Shown here piece by piece: positions 42,368 through 51,535 of a DNA stretch of 64,000 bases (position 1 is the first letter of the stretch; each line of letters begins with the position of its first letter). The stretch lies in the NCBI RefSeq assembly GCF_031954365.1, contig NZ_JAUSVZ010000002.1; one strand, given 5' to 3'. Source of the DNA: Brevibacillus aydinogluensis. Lineage in GTDB: Bacteria > Bacillota > Bacilli > Brevibacillales > Brevibacillaceae. The position numbers and the translations under genes are program-made. Under the pieces are notes generated by a model. It made no database searches, was not told the DNA's origin, and was given only the letters and a program-made list of their open reading frames with translations.

Positions 42368-43990
42368 TTACAGATAGATGACGTGATGCCTGCCGTCGTG
42401 GGCAAGCGGCGCTTCGATCAGACGGTCGACCAGATCGAGTCCGTGCTTGTTGGCAAAGGAAACATACGACAGCTTCCGCTCCTGCCATGCTCCCTCGGGA
42501 GCAAGCGCAGCCTCCAGCCGCTGCACCCGCACCCGGCCCACATCTTCCCGCTGGTCCAGCAAGCGGAGCAGCCGCTTCTCCAAAAAGTCCACCTGGGCCA
42601 TCAGCATGCCCACATTTTTTTCGGCCAATTTACGCATGCCCGGTTCCAGGCGGATGACCTCGTCCACGAGCGGACGGTAGATGTCGAGCAAACCTTCCCG
42701 CACCTCCGTGAAGCGCCCGGCCAGGGGGTGCGGTGCCCGCCGCGCCTCCCATTCGGCTTTCCACCCGGCAAAATCCCTTAACATCTGCTCAATGGTAATG
42801 CCGCACTCGCGCATCAGCCGCTCCATCGCCCCTTCGACCAGGGTGACCGACAGGCGGGGCAGCACGATCGGCAGGCGAAGCCCAAAGAGTTCAAACACTT
42901 CTTTTAAATACGCCCAGTACGCCACTTCACCCGGTCCGGCCACAAAGGCCAGCGTGGGGAACAGATACTCCTGCATCAGCGGGCGAGTCACTACATTGGC
43001 GCTGAAGCGCTCCGGTTCCATCTCCGCCAGCCGCAGCAACTCCTCACGAGTGTAGCTGCGACGCCGCGTCACGAACCGTTCGCCGTGGCGTTCCAGTAGC
43101 AAACGGTCTTGGTCCTCGTAGAGAAACAGGTTGGCTTGATGCGCCTTCACCTGAAGCTGCTGCGGGTATCCGGCGGCTTCGATCCGTTCGGCGGCATCCA
43201 TCAGCAGGCCGGCCAGCTGTTCGTTTTGTTCGAGGATCGCGCGGAACATCGGCTGTTCCAGTTTGCGCACAAACGGCAGGCTGGACTCCACCAGCACCAG
43301 ACCGTGCTTGCCGAACAGGCGGGCCATCAGGCGGGCAAACCAGTCCGCCAACGTCTTGGAGGAAGCCTGCGTTTCTTCCAACAGATCCCGAATCACGGCC
43401 GTATACTCCGTTTCCGTCTGGTCGGCAAAAAAATCGGCCAGAAAGCGGCGGCACTCATCCGGGTCGAAGGGCAGCATGCTGGCAGACGGGCGCCCTTTGC
43501 GCGGCAGCGCCAGCCGTCCTTTGCGCAGAGCCGTTCCCCCTTCCGCCAGCCAGTAGAGGTGGTCGATTTCGTCAATATCGTGATCTTCACCGGCAATCCA
43601 AAACACCGGGACGACTTCCGTCTGGAGTTCCTTTGACAGCCGTTTTGCTGCCTGTACCAGGTGGACAGCCTTGTAGATCGTATACAGCGGTCCTGTCAGC
43701 ACTCCGGCCTGCTGGCCGCCAACGACGACCAGCGTCTGCGTACATCGCAGCCGTTCAATCTGCGCCAGCGCCTCCGGATGATTGCCGATCTGACTGTTGT
43801 AGGCATACAATCCGTCCGCCAGTTCATTCCGGTGCGGGATGGGCCGTTCTGTTAGCCACGCGATCCGCTCCCGGTACGAATCGGAACGGTAGGGATGGTA
43901 CGCAAAGAATTGCAGCGCATCGGCTTTTCCCTGCTGGTACGCATTGGACAGCGGGTTCGCCAAAGGAAGCGCAACGCATTCAATTTTCAT
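42368..43990 (-). CDS. bshC: BshC: bacillithiol biosynthesis cysteine-adding enzyme
   Basis: A 540-residue protein of the BshC family, a Rossmann-like core with a long coiled-coil insertion near the C-terminus. Recognised from YHPYRSDSYRERIAWL, VVVGGQQAGVLTGPLYTIYKA (about residues 93-113), VPVFWIAGEDHDIDEIDHLYWL (about 128-149) and the end LSYVSFANKHGLDLVDRLI. It adds cysteine to glucosaminyl-malate to complete bacillithiol, the main low-molecular-weight thiol of this group. The ATG follows AAAGGTGAG. The counterpart in B. subtilis (yllA) also lies near mraZ. Confidence 0.95.
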   Translation of the reverse strand: MKIECVALPLANPLSNAYQQGKADALQFFAYHPYRSDSYRERIAWLTERPIPHRNELADGLYAYNSQIGNHPEALAQIERLRCTQTLVVVGGQQAGVLTGPLYTIYKAVHLVQAAKRLSKELQTEVVPVFWIAGEDHDIDEIDHLYWLAEGGTALRKGRLALPRKGRPSASMLPFDPDECRRFLADFFADQTETEYTAVIRDLLEETQASSKTLADWFARLMARLFGKHGLVLVESSLPFVRKLEQPMFRAILEQNEQLAGLLMDAAERIEAAGYPQQLQVKAHQANLFLYEDQDRLLLERHGERFVTRRRSYTREELLRLAEMEPERFSANVVTRPLMQEYLFPTLAFVAGPGEVAYWAYLKEVFELFGLRLPIVLPRLSVTLVEGAMERLMRECGITIEQMLRDFAGWKAEWEARRAPHPLAGRFTEVREGLLDIYRPLVDEVIRLEPGMRKLAEKNVGMLMAQVDFLEKRLLRLLDQREDVGRVRVQRLEAALAPEGAWQERKLSYVSFANKHGLDLVDRLIEAPLAHDGRHHVIYL

Positions 43991-44047
43991 TAATGCTCAC
44001 CTTTCTTACGCCATGTCACTGCAAATTATACCATGCCCCCTTTCCGT

Positions 44048-44082
44048 AAAAAAACAAGACAACCCGCTGAATGGGTTGTCTA
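44048..44082 (-). terminator. Intrinsic terminator after the XRE-cupin regulator
   Basis: On the minus strand AGACAACCC/GGGTTGTCT (9 pairs, 7-base loop) is followed by TGTTTTTTT, 22 bases past the regulator's stop. Confidence 0.85.
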
Positions 44083-44103
44083 AGTGCAGTCAAATGTGCT
44101 GTC

Positions 44104-44664
44104 TTAAAATTGCGACGGTGTCATCGACCAGATCAGCACAGCCTCGCCGTCGCCAGTATTTTCGATGGTGTGGGGTTTGGAACAGTCAAACGAAATGCTG
44201 TCGCCCGCTTCCAGTTCATGCTCCTCGTCATGAAAACGCGCCGTCACGCGTCCCTGGATGACGACAAAACACTCTTCGCCCTCTGCCTGCACAAACCGGT
44301 CTGCCGCCATCTGTCCCGGCTGCAGCCTGACTTCCAGCATGCCCAATTTGCCGCTGCCGCCGGTGGAAAGCAGACTGTATGTGCCGGTCGATTCAGGGAA
44401 GATCATCTGTCTGCGCTTCTCTTTGCGGGTGACGTGTACCTGCTTCTGGTCGATGTCCTCGAAAAAGTGAATGATCGACGATTCAAGCGCTTTCGTAATT
44501 TTCCACAGCGAATCCAGCGAGGGCTGGGAAATGCCGCGCTCCACCTGGCTGAGCAAGCCCTTGCTCAGTCCTGTCTTGTTGGCCATGACTTCGAGCGTGA
44601 AGCCGCGTTCTTTCCGAATCGTTCGAATCTTGTGTCCGATCGACTCGATGGGAAGCCGCATCAT
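44104..44664 (-). CDS. XRE-family regulator with C-terminal cupin domain
   Basis: A 186-residue transcription factor. The N-terminal HTH is IGHKIRTIRKERGFTLEVMANKTGLSKGLLSQVERGISQPSL (about residues 9-50). The C-terminal cupin (about 110-186) has the two conserved motifs in degenerate form: EGEECFVVIQGRVTARFHDEE and AGDSISFDCSKPHTIENTG. Such proteins sense small ligands through the cupin and often control amine, amino acid or stress genes; the ligand here is unknown. It is divided from bshC by its terminator and lies next to DUF3397, whose stop is 50 bases upstream of the start. Confidence 0.9.
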   Translation of the reverse strand: MMRLPIESIGHKIRTIRKERGFTLEVMANKTGLSKGLLSQVERGISQPSLDSLWKITKALESSIIHFFEDIDQKQVHVTRKEKRRQMIFPESTGTYSLLSTGGSGKLGMLEVRLQPGQMAADRFVQAEGEECFVVIQGRVTARFHDEEHELEAGDSISFDCSKPHTIENTGDGEAVLIWSMTPSQF

Positions 44665-44713
44665 TGTCCTACCTTCTTTCTTTTCAGGATATGTATTGGT
44701 ACCGCCGGTGGAT

Positions 44714-45133
44714 TCAGACGACGCTCATCGTCTTGACGATCCCCATCGCAAAGAGCACCACGTAAACCAGTCCAAACAGGGGAAACGACAACCGCCACGC
44801 GGAAAAACCGGCCTTCCGCAGGGAGAGTTTTCTCTTCCACTTCACCTGCAGCCAACTCAGCAAGCCTACAGTCACGAGGAAAAACACGATCACCCACCAC
44901 CAAGCGGAAAGCGCATCCGGCCAGATCACGCCATAGGCGGCCACGACAGCGCGAATGAACAAAAAATTCGTGATATTAACCGCCCAGCGGCCGGCCAGCC
45001 GCCGGTCCCGTTTCCACGCGTGCACGATCAGATACGCCAGCGGAAACCCGAGAAATGGAAAAACGGTCAACAGAGCCCACACATGGGTCAGCACTGCCCA
45101 AACAAACGACCAGAGATTACCCAAAACGGTCAT
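44714..45133 (-). CDS. DUF3397 family membrane protein
   Basis: A 139-residue protein with four hydrophobic segments (about residues 8-37, 52-70, 76-96 and 115-135), the DUF3397 pattern including FPFLGFPLAYLIVHAWKRDRR. No function is known. The start overlaps the end of panE by 17 bases, and GGAGAGG upstream of the ATG supports it. DUF3397, panE and bshC lie together in other Bacillales near mraZ. Confidence 0.85.
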   Translation of the reverse strand: MTVLGNLWSFVWAVLTHVWALLTVFPFLGFPLAYLIVHAWKRDRRLAGRWAVNITNFLFIRAVVAAYGVIWPDALSAWWWVIVFFLVTVGLLSWLQVKWKRKLSLRKAGFSAWRLSFPLFGLVYVVLFAMGIVKTMSVV

Positions 45134-46091
45134 GTGCCGCCTCTCCTTTCGCGGTTTCCATGCCTGATTTGAGATGTACGGCGCGCAACAGCGTTTCGTG
45201 CAGCGGAACGGGCGTGCCGGTCCGTTTTCCCTTGTCCACGAGGTACCCGTTGATCGCGTCCACTTCCGTCCGGTGGTGCCGTCTGATATCCTGCAGCATG
45301 GAGGAAAGATTCCGGGAAGTATTTCGGCAAATGGATACAATTTCCTGCCAATCTGCTTCATCAATTTTTTGACCGCAGCGTTTGGCCACGGCGGCCGCTT
45401 CGTCAAACAATTCCCGCATCAGCCTGAGCGTGTGCGGTGAATCGAGCAGCATGCCGTTGGGAATCTCGAACAACGCGGTCAAGGGATTAATCAGCGCGTT
45501 GGCCAGCAGTTTGCGCCAGGCGTAAGGCTCGACGGCGTCCACGTATTCGGCGCGGATGCCGCAGCGGTTGGCCCAGGCGACAAACGCGGCGATCAGCGGA
45601 TCGCGCACAGGCTCAGCCGTCCAAGGTCCGACGCGCAGCAGGCCGGTGCCGGTGTGTTCCACCTCGAACGGCGACAGGCGGCGCGCCCCCTCCGTATTGA
45701 TCGCGTAAAAACGCTGCCCAGGCTCCAGCCCTTCCGCCAATTGTTCGTGATGACCCATGCCGTTTTGCAGGGCCAGCACCCGCGCCGAGCGGGGGAGTTG
45801 GCGCAGCAGCGGCAGCAGCTCGGCGATGGCAGTCTGCTTCACGGCCAACAGGTAGAGATCGCCCTCCGGCAATCCGTCGTCTATCGGAGAAGCGTTGACC
45901 GCGACTGTTTCCCGTCGGCCGTCCAGCGTGAACAGGGACAGCCCCCGGTCGCCGATCAGCGCGGCCTGCTCACGGGTGCGGGTAACCAACTCGACCGACT
46001 GGCCGTTCAGCAAAAAACGGGCCGCGTACAGCAATCCTACGGAACCGCCGCCGATTACCACCGGGTGGAACGTTATCGCTTCCGACTGCAT
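45117..46091 (-). CDS. panE: 2-dehydropantoate 2-reductase (ylbQ-like)
   Basis: A 324-residue NADPH-dependent reductase for pantothenate synthesis. The Rossmann motif VIGGGSVGLLYAARFLLNG is at about residues 12-30, the first-domain end LALQNGMGHHEQLAE at about 107-121, and the catalytic lysine block YAWRKLLANALINPLTALFEIPNG at about 190-213. The ATG at 46091 has GTAGGTGA upstream. The carboxyl end overlaps DUF3397. In B. subtilis ylbQ lies next to ylbP and ylbO, whose counterparts are 5-6 kb away here, separated by the yng-like operon. Confidence 0.9.
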   Translation of the reverse strand: MQSEAITFHPVVIGGGSVGLLYAARFLLNGQSVELVTRTREQAALIGDRGLSLFTLDGRRETVAVNASPIDDGLPEGDLYLLAVKQTAIAELLPLLRQLPRSARVLALQNGMGHHEQLAEGLEPGQRFYAINTEGARRLSPFEVEHTGTGLLRVGPWTAEPVRDPLIAAFVAWANRCGIRAEYVDAVEPYAWRKLLANALINPLTALFEIPNGMLLDSPHTLRLMRELFDEAAAVAKRCGQKIDEADWQEIVSICRNTSRNLSSMLQDIRRHHRTEVDAINGYLVDKGKRTGTPVPLHETLLRAVHLKSGMETAKGEAAHDRFG

Positions 46092-46340
46092 TTGTTCACC
46101 TACATTAATCAATACTTATTTCAAGAATAGCAGGTTTGCGATCAATGTTCAATGAAATGTGCGCAAAAGGTCGAAATTATCGAAACATTTTCCGCCCGAG
46201 CGGTCCGTCAGCACACGTGCCGGCAGCAGCGGTCAATCTGAGTGAACAAAACGCAACGCCATCGCTTCAGGTTAAACCTTCTTATTTGTAAAGGCATACC
46301 TCCCGTTGGCTGCCAAGCAGCGCCACAGCCTGTTTTTCAC

Positions 46341-46378
46341 AAAAAAACAGACTGCCTCCTCGCCGAAGACAGTCTGTC
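46341..46378 (-). terminator. Intrinsic terminator of the acyl-CoA degradation operon
   Basis: On the minus strand ACAGACTG/CAGTCTGT with a 15-base loop, followed by TTTTTTT, 9 bases past the carboxylase stop. Confidence 0.8.
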
Positions 46379-46386
46379 TGGCACAT

Positions 46387-47925
46387 CTACACCGGGTATA
46401 CCGGGTGCTTGCGCTCCGAGAAGATTTGCTGCTTGCTCTTGTAAATCTCGAAACGGCGGATCAGCTCGCCGCGCAGTTCGCTCGGCGGCACGATCGCATC
46501 CACGATCAGGTTGGAGGCGAGCAGGTAGATGTCGATATCCTGCTGGTACTCACGTCGTTTTTCCATAATAAACGCTTGCCGCTCCTGCGGGTCTACAATC
46601 GCCTGAATCTTGTTGCTGTAGACGGCGTTGACCGCCGCTTCCGGCCCCATCACGGCGATCTGCGCGCCGGGCAGCGCCAGGCAGGCGTCGGGTTCAAACG
46701 CCGAGCTGGCCATCGCGTACAGGCCGGCGCCGTACGCCTTGCGCACGATCACGGAGATTTTCGGCACAGTCGCCTCCGCCATGGCCGCGATCATTTTCGC
46801 GCCGTGCCGGATGATGCCGGCCCGCTCTACGGCGGTGCCAATCATGAAGCCCGGGACATCAGCGAGAAACAGCAGCGGGATGCGAAACGCGTCGCACAAG
46901 GTAATGAAGCGGGCCGCCTTGTCGGCCGAATCGACGAACAGCACGCCCCCTTTTACCCGAGGCTGGTTGGCAACAATGCCGACCGGTTTGCCTTCCAGCC
47001 GGGCAAAACCGGTGATCAGTTCCTGGGCGAACAGCTTCTTGATCTCAAAGAACGAACCCTCGTCCACCAGTGCATCAATCAAGTCGTACATGTTAAAGGG
47101 CGTGTTCTGGTTTTCCGGCACGATCTCGTTGATGTCCCGCGCATCCGGTTTGGGTGGCCGGGCCGCTTCCACAGGGAGCTCTTTCGTGTAGTCGTCCGGC
47201 AAATAGCTGAGGTAGCGACGGGCAGCCTGAATCGCTTCCTCTTCATTGGCCGCCAGAATGTCGCCGCAGCCGCTCACCGAGCAGTGCATGCGCGCGCCGC
47301 CCAGTTCCTCCAGCGTCACCTTTTCGCCGATTACCATTTCCGCCATGCGGGGAGACCCGAGGTACATGCTGGCGTTTTTGTCCACCATGATGACCACGTC
47401 GCAAAACGCCGGAATGTACGCTCCTCCAGCGGCGGAAGGGCCAAACAGGACGCACACCTGCGGAATTTTGCCGGAGAGCTTCACCTGGTTGTAAAAGATC
47501 CGGCCCGCTCCCCGCCTGCCGGGGAACATCTCCAGTTGATCGGTGATGCGTGCGCCGGCGGAATCAACCAGGTAGATCAGCGGCACGCGCATTTTCTCCG
47601 CCGTCTCCTGGATGCGGATGATCTTTTCCACCGTCCGCGCTCCCCACGAACCGGCCTTGACCGTCGCGTCGTTGGCCATCACGCAGACGGTCCGCCCATT
47701 CACTTTGCCGATGGCGGTCACGACCCCGTCTGCCGGCAGGTCACCCGCGGTGAAATTGGCAAACAAGCCGTCTTCCACCATGAACTCATCGTCAAACAAC
47801 AGCTTCAATCTGTCGCGGACGAACAGCTTGTTCTGCTCCTTCAGCTTGGCGTGGTACTTTTCCTCTCCTCCCTGCTTCACCTTGACAATCCGTTCTTTCA
47901 GCGTCTGTTCCAACTGCTTGCTCAT
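46387..47925 (-). CDS. yngE: Acyl-CoA carboxylase, carboxyltransferase (beta) subunit, YngE-type
   Basis: A 512-residue biotin-dependent carboxyltransferase with two crotonase-like halves. Oxyanion-hole blocks include FGPSAAGGAYIPAFCDVVIMV (about residues 154-174) and GFMIGTAVERAGIIRHGAKM (about 349-368), and the C-terminal AYGAGLYAMASSAFEPDACLALPGAQIAVMGPEAAVNAVY. It works with the biotin carboxylase and carrier encoded upstream. The neighbouring HMG-CoA lyase and enoyl-CoA hydratase suggest methylcrotonyl-CoA as the substrate in leucine breakdown, rather than propionyl- or acetyl-CoA. It is the last gene of the operon. Confidence 0.92.
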   Translation of the reverse strand: MSKQLEQTLKERIVKVKQGGEEKYHAKLKEQNKLFVRDRLKLLFDDEFMVEDGLFANFTAGDLPADGVVTAIGKVNGRTVCVMANDATVKAGSWGARTVEKIIRIQETAEKMRVPLIYLVDSAGARITDQLEMFPGRRGAGRIFYNQVKLSGKIPQVCVLFGPSAAGGAYIPAFCDVVIMVDKNASMYLGSPRMAEMVIGEKVTLEELGGARMHCSVSGCGDILAANEEEAIQAARRYLSYLPDDYTKELPVEAARPPKPDARDINEIVPENQNTPFNMYDLIDALVDEGSFFEIKKLFAQELITGFARLEGKPVGIVANQPRVKGGVLFVDSADKAARFITLCDAFRIPLLFLADVPGFMIGTAVERAGIIRHGAKMIAAMAEATVPKISVIVRKAYGAGLYAMASSAFEPDACLALPGAQIAVMGPEAAVNAVYSNKIQAIVDPQERQAFIMEKRREYQQDIDIYLLASNLIVDAIVPPSELRGELIRRFEIYKSKQQIFSERKHPVYPV

Positions 47926-47940
47926 CTGCCGTTCCTCCCG

Positions 47941-48714
47941 TCATTCTCCGCGATATACCGGTTTTCGCTTTTCCCTGAACGCTTCCAGCCCTTCCAGCCG
48001 GTCGCGGGTGGGGATTAGCACCTGGTAGGCGCTGCTCTCGATCGCCAACCCCGTCGCCAGATCGGCCTCCATCCCGTAATCAATGGCGAACTTCGCCTGG
48101 GCCAGCGCAAGCGGCGCGTTGGCGGCAATCTCCTCAGCCAGCTGAAGCGCGGACGTCATCACCTGATCGCGCGGAACCGTGCGGTTGACCAGCCCGATCG
48201 CCAGCGCCTCCTCGGCGTTGACGCGGCGGGCGGTAAAAATCAGCTCCTTGGCCTTCCCCTTGCCGATCAAGCGCGGCAGCCGCTGCGTCCCGCCCGCTCC
48301 GGGAATGATGCCAAGCGACGTCTCCGTCAGCCCCATCTGGGCCGTCTCGCTCATCACCCTGAGATCGCAGGCCAGGGCCAGCTCCGTTCCGCCGCCCAGC
48401 GCAACGCCGTTGATCGCGGCGATGACCGGCTTGGGCAGACGCTCCAGCTCACTGAACGTATCCCGGATGGTGCGGATGTAGAGCTGCACTTGAAGCTCCG
48501 TCATCGTCCGCCGCTCCTTTAAGTCGGCGCCGGAGCAGAACGCCTTCTCCCCCGCACCGGTCACTACGACGGCGCGAATTTCCCTGTCCGCGTCGATCTC
48601 GGCAATCAGCCGACGCAGCGTGAACAGCGTCTCCAGGTTCAGACAGTTGTACACCTCGGGCCGATTCAGCGTCAGCACGCCGACGGCCCCCTCTTTTCGC
48701 AGCAGTACGCTCAT
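47941..48714 (-). CDS. yngF: Enoyl-CoA hydratase, methylglutaconyl-CoA hydratase type (YngF)
   Basis: A 257-residue crotonase. GAGEKAFCSGADLKERRTM (about residues 52-70) and VALGGGTELALACDLRV (about 101-117) form the oxyanion hole with the first catalytic Glu; the second lies in GLTETSLGIIPGAGGTQRLPRLIG (about 126-149). In leucine degradation it hydrates methylglutaconyl-CoA to HMG-CoA. Its ATG overlaps the stop of the HMG-CoA lyase gene by 4 bases, so the products are made in step. Confidence 0.92.
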   Translation of the reverse strand: MSVLLRKEGAVGVLTLNRPEVYNCLNLETLFTLRRLIAEIDADREIRAVVVTGAGEKAFCSGADLKERRTMTELQVQLYIRTIRDTFSELERLPKPVIAAINGVALGGGTELALACDLRVMSETAQMGLTETSLGIIPGAGGTQRLPRLIGKGKAKELIFTARRVNAEEALAIGLVNRTVPRDQVMTSALQLAEEIAANAPLALAQAKFAIDYGMEADLATGLAIESSAYQVLIPTRDRLEGLEAFREKRKPVYRGE

Positions 48715-49640
48715 GCCGTATCCCCTTCCGCCTCATTCTTTGCGCAGGTTTCCGCCTGCGCCAGACTGGCCGCAAGCACCTTGGACGGCAGAGGGCGCCC
48801 CAACTGCCGCTGAATGTAACTGCCCGCCTCGATCAGCTTCTGCAGATCCACGCCAGTCTCATAGCCCATGCCGTGCAGCATGTAAACCAAATCTTCGCTG
48901 GAAATGTTACCGCTCGCCCCCGGCGCGTACGGGCATCCCCCCAAACCGCCGATCGAGCTGTCAAATGTGCGGATTCCTTCGGCCAGGGCAGCCGCCACGT
49001 TGGCCAGGCCCGTTCCACGGGTATCGTGAAAATGACCGGCCAAGCGCTCGCTCGTAACATCGTTCACAAGCACTGAAAACGTCTCCTGCACCTGACGGGG
49101 CGTGGCCACCCCGATGGTGTCGCCGATGGAGACTTCGTAGACGCCCATTTTGAGCAGTTCGTCCGTCACCCGCCGGCTGTTATCCAGCGGGACGGCCCCT
49201 TCATACGGGCAGCCGAACACGGTGGAGACGTATCCCCGCACGCGCATGCCCAGCGTCAGCGCCTCTTGGACTACTTCCCTGAGGACGGGGAAGGTTTCGC
49301 TGATGCTTTTGTTGATGTTTTTGCGGTTGTGCGTCTCCGAGGCGGACATGAATACCGCCACCTCCGTCACCCCGCACTCCCTGGCTCGCTCCAGCCCGCG
49401 CAGATTGGGCACGAGCGCGCTGTACGTCACGTCCGGGTTGCGCGGCAGTTGGCGAAAGACGTCCGCCGTGTCGGCCAATTGGGGAATCCAGCGCGGATGG
49501 ACGAATGAGCCGGCTTCGATCCGGCGCAGTCCCGCCTCGGCCAGCAGGCCGATCAGCCGGATTTTCGCCTCGGTCGGCACCATTTGAGATTCGTTTTGCA
49601 GGCCGTCACGCGGCCCTACTTCTACAATCTGCACCTGCAT
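48711..49640 (-). CDS. yngG: Hydroxymethylglutaryl-CoA lyase (YngG/MvaB)
   Basis: A 309-residue TIM-barrel lyase that splits HMG-CoA to acetyl-CoA and acetoacetate. EVGPRDGLQNES (about residues 7-18) gives the metal and substrate residues, SIGDTIGVATP (about 165-175) the barrel motif, HFHDTRGTG the metal histidines and GLGGCPYAPGASGNISSED (about 233-251) the catalytic Cys loop. I place the start at the ATG 49640 with AGGTGG five bases upstream; a GTG nine bases earlier is an alternative. Confidence 0.93.
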   Translation of the reverse strand: MQVQIVEVGPRDGLQNESQMVPTEAKIRLIGLLAEAGLRRIEAGSFVHPRWIPQLADTADVFRQLPRNPDVTYSALVPNLRGLERARECGVTEVAVFMSASETHNRKNINKSISETFPVLREVVQEALTLGMRVRGYVSTVFGCPYEGAVPLDNSRRVTDELLKMGVYEVSIGDTIGVATPRQVQETFSVLVNDVTSERLAGHFHDTRGTGLANVAAALAEGIRTFDSSIGGLGGCPYAPGASGNISSEDLVYMLHGMGYETGVDLQKLIEAGSYIQRQLGRPLPSKVLAASLAQAETCAKNEAEGDTA

Positions 49641-49692
49641 GCAGGCCACCTGCCTTTCCTAGCGGGCGCTCAGTTTGGAATCATTCTAAAAA

Positions 49693-49911
49693 CTACTCCA
49701 GTACGAGGATGACATCTCCGTCATTGACGAAGTCCCCGACATTTACTTTTACTTCAACCACTTTGCCGTCCGCTTCCGCCTGGATCGGCACTTCCATCTT
49801 CATCGACTCCAGCACGACCACGTCCTGACCTTGGTTCACCTGGTCGCCTGCCTGCACCAGCACGTTGATAACGGTTCCTGCCATGGATGCTGTCACGTTT
49901 TTCATCATCAT
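49693..49911 (-). CDS. yngHB: Biotin/lipoyl attachment carrier protein (YngHB-like)
   Basis: A 72-residue biotin carrier domain. The biotinylated lysine is in VVVLESMKMEVPIQA (Lys about 39), and GDFVNDGDVILVLE is the second symmetrical half. It is much shorter than AccB and lacks the linker and thumb, so it is the separate carrier of an acyl-CoA carboxylase. Three consecutive ATG codons follow AAGGAG, so the exact start is uncertain by two codons. It is 7 bases after the biotin carboxylase gene. Confidence 0.93.
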   Translation of the reverse strand: MMMKNVTASMAGTVINVLVQAGDQVNQGQDVVVLESMKMEVPIQAEADGKVVEVKVNVGDFVNDGDVILVLE

Positions 49912-49918
49912 GCTCTCC

Positions 49919-51262
49919 TTACGTTGTTTTTTCTTTTCGCTCTTCTACAAAGCGCGTGGTGTACACGCCTCGCCGGAATGCCTCGTCGCCCAAGACCTCC
50001 AGCAAAAACGGAATGTTGGTCTTGATCCCGGTAACCTCAAACTGCCGCATCGCTTCCCGTGCCCGCTGTATCGCTTCTTCGCGGGTTGTGCCGGAGGCGA
50101 TCACCTTGGCAATCATCGGGTCGTAGAACGGCGTTACCTGCGTGCCGGTCTCCACGCCGTCGTCCACCCGTACCCCGTCCATTTGCGGCGGCCGGTAGTA
50201 CGTAATCGTTCCGGGAGACGGCAAAAAGGTGACGGGATCCTCGGCGTACACCCGCAGCTCGATCGCATGGCGCAGCGCCTTGACATCCCCCTGCGCGACG
50301 GGCAGAGCGTTGCCGCGGGCGATCTCCAACTGCAGCGCGACCAGGTCGAGACCGGTCATCTCTTCAGTGACAGGATGCTCTACCTGCAGCCGGGTATTCA
50401 TTTCCAGGAAATAGAAATTCTTGTTCCCGTCCATGATAAACTCCACCGTGCCGACGCCGGTATACCCGACCGCCCTGGCAGCCGTCACCGCAGCTTCGCA
50501 AAGCCGCTGTCTCGCAAGCTCGTCGAGGAACGGGGACGGGCTTTCTTCCAGCACCTTCTGGTGGCGGCGCTGGATGGAGCACTCCCGCTCCAGCAGGTGA
50601 ATGACGGTGCCATGCGCGTCTCCCGCGATCTGCACCTCGATGTGGCGAGGGCTGTCCACATACGCTTCCACGTACATGGCGTCGCTACCAAAATACGCCT
50701 TGGCCCTGCCCCTGGCCGACTGGAACGCCTGGCGCAGCTCCGCTTCGTCGCGGCATATCTGCATGCCGATGCCGCCGCCGCCCGCGCTGGCCTTGAGCAT
50801 GACTGGATAGCCAATCTCGGCCGCCACCCTGGCCGCTTCATCCGGCGTGTTCACTGGTTCCTCGCAGCCGGGCACCACGGGTACACCTGCTTCCCGCATC
50901 ACGCGGCGGGCCGTCAATTTATCCCCCATCTGCGCAATCACCTCCGGCGACGGCCCGATGAAGACCAGTCCTTCGTCGCGGCAGCGCCGTGCAAACGCGG
51001 CGTTTTCCGACAACAGGCCGTAGCCCGGATGGACGGCATCCGCTCCGGTCTCTTTGGCGGCCGCGATGATCGCCTCCACGTTGAGATAGCTGTGCGGCAC
51101 AGGGGGAGGTCCGATGTGGACGGCCTCGTCCGCTTCCCTGACAAACGGCAGGTTGCGATCCGCCTCCGAATATACGGCCACTGTCGCCACTCCCTGGGCT
51201 TTGCAGGTGCGGATGATCCGCCGCGCGATTTCCCCGCGATTGGCAATCAGTACTTTGCGCAT
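49919..51262 (-). CDS. yngH: Biotin carboxylase subunit of acyl-CoA carboxylase (YngH-like)
   Basis: A 447-residue ATP-grasp enzyme starting MRKVLIANRGEIARRIIRTC. The biotin-carboxylase N-domain includes VHPGYGLLSENAAFARRC (about residues 75-92), the glycine-rich lid KASAGGGGIGM (about 158-168) and the active site EMNTRLQVEHPVTEEMTG (about 286-303), with YAEDP near 335. It carboxylates the biotin of the small carrier encoded next. ATG at 51262 follows AAAGGAG. First gene of a five-gene operon; acyl-CoA dehydrogenase and synthetase genes (yngJ, yngI in B. subtilis) are not in this window. Confidence 0.94.
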   Translation of the reverse strand: MRKVLIANRGEIARRIIRTCKAQGVATVAVYSEADRNLPFVREADEAVHIGPPPVPHSYLNVEAIIAAAKETGADAVHPGYGLLSENAAFARRCRDEGLVFIGPSPEVIAQMGDKLTARRVMREAGVPVVPGCEEPVNTPDEAARVAAEIGYPVMLKASAGGGGIGMQICRDEAELRQAFQSARGRAKAYFGSDAMYVEAYVDSPRHIEVQIAGDAHGTVIHLLERECSIQRRHQKVLEESPSPFLDELARQRLCEAAVTAARAVGYTGVGTVEFIMDGNKNFYFLEMNTRLQVEHPVTEEMTGLDLVALQLEIARGNALPVAQGDVKALRHAIELRVYAEDPVTFLPSPGTITYYRPPQMDGVRVDDGVETGTQVTPFYDPMIAKVIASGTTREEAIQRAREAMRQFEVTGIKTNIPFLLEVLGDEAFRRGVYTTRFVEERKEKTT

Positions 51263-51535
51263 GGCAACGCTCCTTTCGGCGATCAATCGTCCGCTGCTCG
51301 AAAACGCTTTCATTGCATGCGGTGCGATTGTTCGAAATTGTTTTGCTACTCTCTATTTTGCCATGAGACCGTCCATAGTTCTAGTTGAAATTTAAATTTC
51401 TTCCATGATAGCCTATCCAATTTCTGGGATACCCAAGAAATCAACACGAGAAAATCGCTCGGGAAGGAGGTTTTTGGTGTATAATGTAGGTAGCCCATGA
51501 AGGTTAGGCAATGCGCGTGAGAGGAGTGGCAAGCG

